From contig CAKORH010000067.1 of assembly GCA_934101235.1 (NCBI GenBank), positions 1 to 5,762 on the forward strand: a stretch of DNA of 5,762 nt, read 5' to 3'. Positions within the stretch are counted from its first letter, which is position 1, and each line of letters starts with the position of its first letter. Both the position numbers and the translations under genes were made by a program. Source of the stretch: an uncultured Bacilli bacterium. Its GTDB lineage: Bacteria; Bacillota_I; Bacilli_A; RF39; UBA660. Below the pieces are notes generated by a model. It made no database searches and was not told the origin of the DNA. It saw nothing but the letters and a program-made list of their open reading frames with translations. This document shows positions 1-5,040 of this stretch, one piece after another.

Positions 1-332
1 GTATAAATGAAGGTAGTCATAAAATAGAAGGTATAGGAGATGATTTTATACCAAGTTTAGTTGATAGAAATTTAATTGATAAAGTTATAGATATATGTGA
101 TGATGATGCAATAAATATGTCTAGATTATTATCTAGAAAATTTGGGCTAGGTGTAGGTATATCAAGTGGAGCTAACTTCTTAGGATGTGTTTTAAGTGAT
201 TTAGATAATGTAGTTACAGTATTCACAGATGATATGAAAAAATACTTGTCTACTGATTTATCTAAAGATATTAATAAAGATAAAAACTTAATATCTAATA
301 ATGTTGAACTTATAAGTATTAAAGAAGTTTAA
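1..332 (+). CDS. cysK: Cysteine synthase-like PLP enzyme, C-terminal part (5' end outside the window)
   Basis: The reading frame is open from position 3 to a TAA at 330-332, giving 109 visible residues. Family members usually have about 300, so roughly the last third is here. Visible landmarks are HKIEGIG (residues 6-12, matching the HKIQGIG loop of O-acetylserine sulfhydrylases), DFIPSLVD, a DDDAINMSRLL helix, and VGISSGAN (residues 51-58), which in this family lies against the PLP pyridine ring. DDMKKYLSTDL (76-86) corresponds to the PDxGERYLST segment. The Lys that binds PLP would be upstream and is not seen. Known role: O-acetylserine plus sulfide gives cysteine plus acetate, in the cytoplasm. 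The tail after LSTDL is longer than in E. coli CysK and ends ELISIKEV, as I recall for some clostridial homologues. An internal ATG at 117 is a Met codon inside the domain, not a start. CysM or cystathionine beta-synthase-type activity cannot be excluded. Confidence 0.85.
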   Translation, partial: INEGSHKIEGIGDDFIPSLVDRNLIDKVIDICDDDAINMSRLLSRKFGLGVGISSGANFLGCVLSDLDNVVTVFTDDMKKYLSTDLSKDINKDKNLISNNVELISIKEV

Positions 333-371
333 TTATAGCAAAATTATATAAAATTAATATAAGATTTATAT

Positions 372-401
372 AAGAATTGACGTAATATTGTCAATTTTTA
401 T
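372..401 (+). terminator. Weak intrinsic terminator after the cysteine synthase gene
   Basis: AATTGAC (375-381) pairs with GTCAATT (390-396) around an 8-base loop. AAG before it can pair with TTT after it, one pair being G-U. The right arm runs into a short T tract (395-399). It is AT-rich and so weak, but it is correctly placed 40 bases after the stop codon. Confidence 0.5.
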
Positions 402-429
402 TTGTTAAATTGGTAAAATTTGATAAAAT
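402..429 (+). promoter_or_regulatory. Probable parC promoter, extended -10 type
   Basis: TTGTTA (402-407) as -35, a 16-base spacer, and TAAAAT (424-429) preceded by TGA (421-423), an extended -10. The inferred transcript start near 436 lies just at the Shine-Dalgarno AGGA (437-440), so the leader would be very short. A second TAAAAT at 414-419 has no good -35 and could give a longer leader. Confidence 0.5.
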
Positions 430-449
430 AAGTAATAGGATGTGAAAGT

Positions 450-2948
450 ATGGAAGACGTAATAAAAAAAATACATGAATATAGTTTAGAAGAAATAATG
501 GAAGAGAGATTTGCAAGATATTCTAAATATATAATTCAAGATAGAGCAATACCAGATGTAAGAGATGGTTTAAAACCAGTACAAAGAAGAATTATTTATG
601 CAATGTATAAAGATCATAATACATATGATAAACAATTTAAAAAATGTGCTAATGCAGTCGGAATAGTATTAGGTAAATATCATCCACATGGAGATTCTTC
701 AATATATGAAGCAATGGTTAGAATGAGTCAAGATTGGAAACAAAACCACATATTAGTAGAAATAGATGGTAACAACGGTTCAATAGATGGAGATGGACCT
801 GCAGCATATCGTTATACAGAAACTAGACTTGCAAAAATAACAGAAGAATTATTAAGAGATATAGATAAAAATACTGTTATGATGGCTCCAAACTATAGTG
901 ATACTTTAATGGAACCTACAGTACTTCCTGCTAAATTTCCTAATCTTTTAGTAAATGGAACAACAGGTATTTCTGCTGGATATGCAACAAATATTCCTCC
1001 ACATAACTTAGGAGAAATAATAGATGCAACAATTTTAAGAATAGAAAAACCTAATAGTACATTAGAAGACGTAATGCAAATAGTTAAAGGTCCAGATTTC
1101 CCTACAGGCGGTATAGTACAAGGATTAAATGGAATAAAAGATGCTTTTACAAAGGGTAGAGGAAAAGTTGTTGTAAGTAGTAGATGCGAATTTGTTAAAA
1201 ATAAAGGAAAAGAACAAATAGTAGTATCTGAAATACCTTTTGAAGTTAATAAGCAATTATTAGTGAAAAGAATAGATGATATTAGAATAGATAAAAAAAT
1301 AGATGGAATTAGTGAAGTAAGAGATGAATCAGATAAAGATTCAAATATACGTATAGTAATTGATTTAAAAGCTGGAGCTGATAAAAATTTAGTATTAAAT
1401 TATCTATTAAAAAATACTGATTTACAAGCAAACTATAATTACAATATGGTTACTATAGTAAATAGAAGACCAAGACTACTAGGTATTATTCCTATATTAG
1501 ATGCATATATAGCACATCAAAGAGAAGTAATACGTGCTAGAAGTGAATTTGATTTAGCAACTGCTAAAAAAGAAATACATACATTAGAAGGTTTAGTTAA
1601 AGCATTAAGTATATTAGATGAAGTAATAGCATGTATTAGAAAAAGTAAAAATAAAAGTGATGCTAGAGATAATTTAGTTAAAGAATTTGATTTTACTATT
1701 GAACAAGCAACAGCTATATTAGATTTACAATTATATAGATTAACTAATTTTGATGTTACAGTTTTAGAAGATAAATTAACAAAATTAAGAGCTGCAATAG
1801 ATTTATTAAATGAAATACTAGCAAATCCTAAAAAATTAGATAGTGTTATAAAAAAAGAACTAAATAGTATTAAAAAAGAATATGCAATTCCAAGAAAGAC
1901 TGAAATTAGTGAAGTAGTTAATGAAATAAAAATAGATGCTAATGACTTAATAGTAAAAGAAAATGTTATAGTATTATTAACTCATGATGGTTATTTAAAG
2001 AAAGTTAGTAAAAAATCATTTAGTAGTAGTGATGATGAAACAGGATTAAAACCTGGAGATTATGTATTAAAACAATTTGATACTAATACTTTAAATAAAT
2101 TAGTTATAATAACTAGTATGGGTAATTATATATTCTTACCAATACATGAGATAATTTCATGTAAATGGAAAGATTTAGGTAAACATGTTAGTAATTATGT
2201 AAGTTTTCATCCAGATGATAATGTAATTAATGCATTTGTTATAACTGAAAATAATAAAGAACAAGAAATAGTTTTATATAGTAAAGATGGTATGGTTAAA
2301 CGTACTAAATTAGGTGACTTTATTGTAAGTAGATATAATAAAACATTTACTTCTATGAAATTAAAAGATAAAGATTTAATAGTAAGTGCTGAAGTTAGTA
2401 ATGATAAAAATATACTTATTACTAAATCTGGTTATTATTTAAATTATAGTATAGATGAAATACCAGTATCAGGAGTTAAAGCAAGTGGAGTAAAAGGTAT
2501 TAATTTAAAAGATGATGTATTAGTATCAGGTATACCATATAGTGATAATGATGAATACATAACTATAATAACAAATAGAAATACAGCAAAACGTATAAAA
2601 CTACATGAACTTACTAGTTTAAGTAGAGCAAAAAGAGGAAGTACTTTAATAAAGAAAGTTAAATCAACTACATATGAAATTATTAATGCATTTATTACTA
2701 AAAAAAGTGATGAAATAGGTATTATGTCAGGTGAAGATTTAGAAGTATTAAAAAGTACAGATATTCCAATAATGGATCAAATAAGTACAGGAAGTAGTAT
2801 CACAAAAAATAAAATAAATTATGTATATAAAATAAGTGAACTAACTACTATAAATGAAAATGAAATAGAACTTCCTAAAAAGAAAGAAACTACTGAAACT
2901 TTTAAAGAAATGACTATGGATGATTTTATAAATGATTTTAAGTTATAA
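450..2948 (+). CDS. parC: DNA topoisomerase IV subunit A (ParC/GrlA)
   Basis: This complete 832-aa subunit cuts and rejoins DNA. With ParE it would form topoisomerase IV, which decatenates daughter chromosomes in the cytoplasm. The winged-helix/tower part opens with DVRDGLKPVQRRI (36-48). The quinolone-determining region KYHPHGDSSIYE (76-87) has Ser83 and Glu87. Arg121-Tyr122 in AAYRYTE is the catalytic pair, and Ile174 in GISAGY is the DNA-bending residue. The C-gate coiled coil lies around 360-480 and the beta-pinwheel repeats around 500-800. GyrA's QRRGGKG box is absent; the equivalent segment is AKRGSTL (727-733), so ParC is chosen over GyrA. It is slightly longer than S. aureus GrlA (about 800), with an acidic tail ending MDDFINDFKL. 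The ATG at 450 has AGGA 9 bases upstream. No parE lies directly upstream, unlike many Firmicutes. There is no frameshift or internal stop. Confidence 0.97.
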   Translation: MEDVIKKIHEYSLEEIMEERFARYSKYIIQDRAIPDVRDGLKPVQRRIIYAMYKDHNTYDKQFKKCANAVGIVLGKYHPHGDSSIYEAMVRMSQDWKQNHILVEIDGNNGSIDGDGPAAYRYTETRLAKITEELLRDIDKNTVMMAPNYSDTLMEPTVLPAKFPNLLVNGTTGISAGYATNIPPHNLGEIIDATILRIEKPNSTLEDVMQIVKGPDFPTGGIVQGLNGIKDAFTKGRGKVVVSSRCEFVKNKGKEQIVVSEIPFEVNKQLLVKRIDDIRIDKKIDGISEVRDESDKDSNIRIVIDLKAGADKNLVLNYLLKNTDLQANYNYNMVTIVNRRPRLLGIIPILDAYIAHQREVIRARSEFDLATAKKEIHTLEGLVKALSILDEVIACIRKSKNKSDARDNLVKEFDFTIEQATAILDLQLYRLTNFDVTVLEDKLTKLRAAIDLLNEILANPKKLDSVIKKELNSIKKEYAIPRKTEISEVVNEIKIDANDLIVKENVIVLLTHDGYLKKVSKKSFSSSDDETGLKPGDYVLKQFDTNTLNKLVIITSMGNYIFLPIHEIISCKWKDLGKHVSNYVSFHPDDNVINAFVITENNKEQEIVLYSKDGMVKRTKLGDFIVSRYNKTFTSMKLKDKDLIVSAEVSNDKNILITKSGYYLNYSIDEIPVSGVKASGVKGINLKDDVLVSGIPYSDNDEYITIITNRNTAKRIKLHELTSLSRAKRGSTLIKKVKSTTYEIINAFITKKSDEIGIMSGEDLEVLKSTDIPIMDQISTGSSITKNKINYVYKISELTTINENEIELPKKKETTETFKEMTMDDFINDFKL

Positions 2949-2970
2949 ATATAAATGTTGTTATAAAACA

Positions 2971-2998
2971 GGTATTACAATTATGTAATATCTTTTTT
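2971..2998 (+). terminator. Intrinsic terminator of parC
   Basis: GGTATTACA (2971-2979) pairs with TGTAATATC (2984-2992), nine pairs including one G-U, closing a four-base loop (2980-2983). Six T follow (2993-2998). It starts 22 bases after the parC stop. Confidence 0.85.
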
Positions 2999-3000
2999 AT

Positions 3001-3156
3001 CTAATTTTGTCGAAGCTCTTGAAATAATAAATATAGTATCTCGAACATTTAATTTGTTAGCTACCTTCTATTTTTTTATTGAAATGGATGTACTTAGTTT
3101 GAAAGTAAAAACTTTCATTATAAGGTTTTTAGACCGTATGATTATCATAATGTTAA
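3001..3156. other. Intergenic stretch with no identifiable gene
   Basis: All three forward frames lack a credible gene here. The longest open stretch (2967-3188, frame 3) has only a late ATG at 3084, no ribosome binding site, and would give a 34-aa hydrophobic peptide. Visible structure: a perfect 7-bp hairpin TGAAAGT/ACTTTCA with an AAAA loop (3100-3117), and an imperfect palindrome ATGAT-T-ATCAT (3138-3148). The stretch has several C/G-containing words (CGAAGCTC, CTCGAAC, AGACCG) that stand out against the neighbouring genes. It may be decayed coding DNA of unknown origin. No tRNA, riboswitch or known RNA consensus was recognised. Confidence 0.5.
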
Positions 3157-3627
3157 TTATCTTTCTATATATCTTTCTACAAAGGTAATAGAGGCTGGTT
3201 AGTTTCTTATAATGTTCCAGTAGGATTATATATATATTCTTATAATAATAAGCATGTAAGTGATATTTCTTATGTGAATACTGCTAGTGATGTAACATTA
3301 AGGTATGTTTATTCATTATACGGAGAATTATCTAAGTCTGATAATGATATAGTATCATATTATCGTAGTGGTGAATCTACAACAATTACTTCTAGTGGTA
3401 GTAGAACAAGTCTTTCTAGTGGTAGTACTTCATATTCTATAAATACTGCGAGATATAACCCAGTTATTGATTTGAAAGATGCAACATTATTGTCTAGTTA
3501 TGAGTCGTATTCAAGTTCTTATAAGAATAAATATAGTAGTTGTGATAGTAGTAAACTTGGTAGTTATGATTGTCCATATCTTTTGAAATTTACAAATGGG
3601 TATTATTCAGATGGAACTAATAGTTAG
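3157..3627 (+). pseudogene. Start-less Ser/Tyr-rich fragment, possible end of a DUF6273/prepilin-like surface protein
   Basis: One frame is open from the stop at 3154-3156 to the TAG at 3625-3627 (156 codons). Before position 3274 it has no ATG, GTG or TTG. The GTG at 3274 has no Shine-Dalgarno and would cut into sequence that already looks like protein (KGNRGWLVSYN, from 3181). I therefore read it as the 3' end of a gene that lost its front. The visible product is rich in Ser, Tyr and Asp, with a duplicated SSGS element and two Cys (CDSSKLGSYDC) near the end. GWLVS followed much later by ARYNPVIDLKDATLL is reminiscent of the W-L-x-S and VRPVINLK motifs of DUF6273-type extracellular or prepilin-like Firmicutes proteins. 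That resemblance is from memory and weak. It uses TCT, TCG and CCA more than parC does, consistent with a different history. No signal peptide or anchor remains. It could instead be a small real gene starting at GTG 3274. Confidence 0.45.
3390..3427 (+). repeat. 14-base direct repeat encoding SSGS
   Basis: TTCTAGTGGTAGTA occurs at 3390-3403 and again at 3414-3427, a 24-base (8-codon) period. In the reading frame it gives SSGSRTSL followed by SSGSTSYS, a low-complexity linker typical of exported proteins. Confidence 0.8.
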
Positions 3628-3643
3628 AAAATATATATGAATT

Positions 3644-3683
3644 AAATCACCTATTATAAATATAATTTAATAGGTGGTTTTTT
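3644..3683 (+). terminator. Strong terminator-shaped hairpin abutting the ylbD start codon
   Basis: The 13-base arm at 3644-3656 (AAATCACCTATTA) pairs completely with 3668-3680 (TAATAGGTGGTTT), one pair being G-U, around an 11-base loop. T runs from 3678 to 3683 and the ATG of ylbD starts at 3684. The shape is that of an intrinsic terminator for whatever lies upstream (the start-less frame ends at 3627). The right arm also holds AGGTGG (3672-3677), the ribosome binding site of ylbD, so on any read-through transcript that site would be buried. Confidence 0.75.
3661..3666 (+). promoter_or_regulatory. Possible ylbD -10 element inside the hairpin loop
   Basis: A perfect TATAAT lies in the loop of the hairpin. 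A start 6 to 7 bases downstream would be at about 3672-3673, at the first bases of AGGTGG, giving a leader of about 12 bases. There is no good -35 (3638-3643 reads TGAATT), so this is tentative; such hexamers are common in AT-rich DNA. Confidence 0.35.
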
Positions 3684-4019
3684 ATGGAAAAAAAAGCTAT
3701 GTTTAAAGAATTTGTATCTAAGCATCCTGAACTAGTTACATTAGTTAAAAATAAAGAAAGTACATGGCAAGATTTTTATGAAATTTATGATATTTATGGA
3801 GAAAATGAAGATGCATGGAATAAAGTTTTTTCTAAAACTAAAGAAGATTCCATAGGTGAATTAACTAGTTTGTTTAAAAATATAAATATGGATAATGTAC
3901 AGAAACATATAAATAATGCTCAAAAAGCAGTTAATTTAATACAAGAATTAACTGGTAAAGGAACTGCTACTCAAATACCTAAAACACCAAGACCTATAAC
4001 AAAATTTTTTGGTGATTAA
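3684..4019 (+). CDS. ylbD: YlbD-family protein (putative coat protein family)
   Basis: This 111-aa soluble protein has no signal peptide or membrane segment. FKEFVSKHPELV (7-18) followed by STWQDFYEIYDIYGENEDAW (26-45) matches what I remember of the Bacillus YlbD pattern FxxFVxxHPxLI...TWQxxYExWxxLGExDxxW. The second half, NINMDNVQKHINNAQKAVNL (66-85), fits the family's DVNQVQxxIxxxxxAIxxIQ helix, and the end PITKFFGD fits its short aromatic tail. The family was named as a putative spore coat protein, but its biochemical role is not established. The start at 3684 is preferred because AGGTGG lies 6 bases upstream; the ATG at 3699 has no comparable site. The stop TAA touches the ATG of the next gene, which is the expected partner ylbE. 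Length is slightly below the roughly 130 aa of B. subtilis YlbD. Confidence 0.8.
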   Translation: MEKKAMFKEFVSKHPELVTLVKNKESTWQDFYEIYDIYGENEDAWNKVFSKTKEDSIGELTSLFKNINMDNVQKHINNAQKAVNLIQELTGKGTATQIPKTPRPITKFFGD

Positions 4020-4241
4020 ATGGAATTAGATATAATGTATAAAATAAAAACTGAAAAGAAACATTATGATTATTTACGAACACATAGTTATTGGTATAAA
4101 TATTTAAATAGAGATAGTAAGTATTATAAAGATTTTATAGATGCTTATAAAAAATATAATAGAGAAGTAACTACTAATAAAGTTAGTGATACAATAAGTA
4201 ATATAGATATGGTTGCTAATATTTTAAAAGTATTAGATTGA
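4020..4241 (+). CDS. ylbE: YlbE-like protein
   Basis: A 73-aa protein, close to the roughly 80 aa of B. subtilis YlbE. YLRTHSYWYKYLNRDSKY (18-35) corresponds to the family's FIRxxPxWYRxLxRDP segment. The end, KVSDTISNIDMVANILKVL, fits the KxxNGVQMAQMMMQM-type helix. It has no signal peptide or membrane helix and is probably a small helical cytoplasmic protein of unknown function. Its ATG follows the ylbD stop with no gap. GGTGA (4011-4015) inside the end of ylbD is its ribosome binding site, so translation is probably coupled. The ATG at 4035 lacks a site and would lose family-like N-terminal residues. ylbD-ylbE order is the same as in Bacillus, which supports both calls. It ends at a TGA; reading TGA as Trp would add 11 residues up to the next stop, which the family length does not need. 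Confidence 0.75.
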   Translation: MELDIMYKIKTEKKHYDYLRTHSYWYKYLNRDSKYYKDFIDAYKKYNREVTTNKVSDTISNIDMVANILKVLD

Positions 4242-4243
4242 GT

Positions 4244-4272
4244 TTGCACGTTATTTATTAATGTGTTATTAT
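4244..4272 (+). promoter_or_regulatory. Probable promoter of the 217-aa membrane protein gene
   Basis: TTGCAC (4244-4249) as a weak -35, a 17-base spacer, and TATTAT (4267-4272) preceded by TGT (4264-4266), an extended -10. Transcription would begin near 4279, about 20 bases before the ATG. An inverted repeat CACGTTA/TAATGTG (4247-4253 and 4259-4265) fills the spacer; it might be a weak terminator for ylbE or an operator. Confidence 0.5.
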
Positions 4273-4300
4273 AAATATCACTTAAGGAAGTGTTATTTAT
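4271..4300 (+). promoter_or_regulatory. RBS-presenting hairpin at the start of the membrane protein gene
   Basis: CACTT (4279-4283) pairs with AAGTG (4288-4292), leaving the core of the ribosome binding site AAGGA in the AAGG loop (4284-4287). After one T-T mismatch, 4271-4277 can pair with 4294-4300, which includes the A and T of the ATG. The site decides the start: AAGGA to ATG 4299 is 10 bases, whereas the in-frame GTG at 4290 overlaps the site and is not a plausible start. Confidence 0.4.
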
Positions 4301-4952
4301 GAAAGATTATACAAATAATGTAGATGATGCAAAGAAATTTATTTTAAATTTTAAAGAAAATAAAGATGATATTATTGTTTATTTAGCATGTAAAGAAGAG
4401 TATCAAATACCCAATACTATTGAAAATAAAAATAGATTATTAGATATAATGGAAAATCAGTTAAAAGATTATGAAGATGATAATCTTTTAATGGAAGCAA
4501 ATAGTTTAAAAACTACTGGTGATGTTGCAAAAATTATGTTTTTAATATTATTGGCATTATTTATATTTGTTCCTGCTTTAACAAATGTTTTTGTTGCAAC
4601 GGTTATTACTTTGGTTGGATGTTTTAATATTATTAAAGATAAACAACTTTGCAAAATTTTAAAAATAATTGATGAAAAAGAAAAAAATAGATATTTTATT
4701 GATAATAAAATAGAAATTAATGAATGGTTAAAAAATAATAATATTAGAAAAAATGTATCAAAAAAAGTTGATAATGTTATAAAAAATGAATTAAAAAAAG
4801 ATAATACTAAGTTAGATATAAATAATATAGATAAATTAAGTATTAATGATTTGAAAAGAATTAAAAATATTATTGAATTAGAAAAAATTGGTCATTTTAA
4901 TCAATATCAAGATAAACCTAAAAGTTTGAAAAAACAAAGAAAAAATAAGTAA
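4299..4952 (+). CDS. Hypothetical membrane protein with a two-helix hairpin
   Basis: A 217-aa protein that I do not recognise. Residues 1-75 are soluble, charged and Asn/Lys/Asp-rich, with no signal peptide. Residues about 76-94 (VAKIMFLILLALFIFVPAL) and about 96-112 form two closely spaced hydrophobic helices, split by a short PALTN turn. This suggests a membrane hairpin with both termini on the same side, most likely the cytoplasm. Residues 113-217 are highly charged and probably helical, with KNELKKDNTKLDINNIDKL-like stretches and a basic end (SLKKQRKNK). No catalytic motif is visible. The ATG at 4299 has AAGGA 10 bases upstream. It is separated from ylbE by 57 bases containing its own promoter. 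The 3' end lies within a terminator hairpin. The Lys/Asn richness is in part a result of the base composition. Confidence 0.8.
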   Translation: MKDYTNNVDDAKKFILNFKENKDDIIVYLACKEEYQIPNTIENKNRLLDIMENQLKDYEDDNLLMEANSLKTTGDVAKIMFLILLALFIFVPALTNVFVATVITLVGCFNIIKDKQLCKILKIIDEKEKNRYFIDNKIEINEWLKNNNIRKNVSKKVDNVIKNELKKDNTKLDINNIDKLSINDLKRIKNIIELEKIGHFNQYQDKPKSLKKQRKNK

Positions 4953-4969
4953 TTATTCTTTGTTTTTTT
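4929..4969 (+). terminator. Intrinsic terminator overlapping the 3' end of the membrane protein gene
   Basis: AAAAAACAAAGAA (4929-4941) pairs with TTCTTTGTTTTTT (4956-4968) around a 14-base loop that contains the stop codon TAA (4950-4952). Seven T run from 4963 to 4969. The A-rich left arm encodes the basic end of the protein, so coding and termination share the same bases. Confidence 0.75.
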
Positions 4970-4984
4970 ATATATTTTATTTAA

Positions 4985-5013
4985 TTGACATTTGTTTATG
5001 TTTTTGTTAATAT
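4985..5013 (+). promoter_or_regulatory. Strong promoter of the HExxH protein gene
   Basis: A perfect -35 TTGACA (4985-4990), a 17-base spacer and TAATAT (5008-5013), preceded by TGT (5005-5007), an extended -10. Transcription would start near 5020. A small hairpin ATAAGT/ACTTAT (5012-5026) overlaps the start. It lies directly after the preceding terminator, so this is a separate transcription unit. Confidence 0.7.
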
Positions 5014-5040
5014 AAGTTTTACTTATTTAGGGGGTTAGTT

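Noticed and set aside
17..226. Minus-strand open frame of 69 codons
   Set aside because: It lies opposite the clearly conserved C-terminal part of the cysteine synthase-like gene and has no recognisable content.
117..332. Separate 71-aa gene starting at the ATG at 117
   Set aside because: The same frame is open upstream to the window edge and carries the conserved HKIEGIG loop, so this ATG is internal.
450..2948. DNA gyrase subunit A
   Set aside because: The GyrA box is missing and the C-terminal pinwheel segments match ParC/GrlA.
3001..3180. tRNA, riboswitch, CRISPR or insertion-sequence ends
   Set aside because: No cloverleaf, no repeat-spacer pattern, no T-box or other consensus, and no terminal inverted repeats were found by eye.
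3084..3188. 34-aa hydrophobic peptide (starts MDVLSLKV)
   Set aside because: No ribosome binding site, AT-rich composition readily creates such peptides, and it runs into the start-less fragment.
3274..3627. Intact 117-aa gene from the GTG at 3274
   Set aside because: No Shine-Dalgarno; protein-like sequence in the same frame continues 30 or more codons upstream, so a truncated gene is the better reading.
4290..4298. GTG at 4290 as the start of the membrane protein
   Set aside because: It overlaps the ribosome binding site AAGGAAG; the ATG at 4299 is correctly spaced.
4469..4654. Minus-strand open frame of 61 codons
   Set aside because: It is the antisense shadow of the membrane-helix region of the 217-aa protein; no ribosome binding site or family resemblance.
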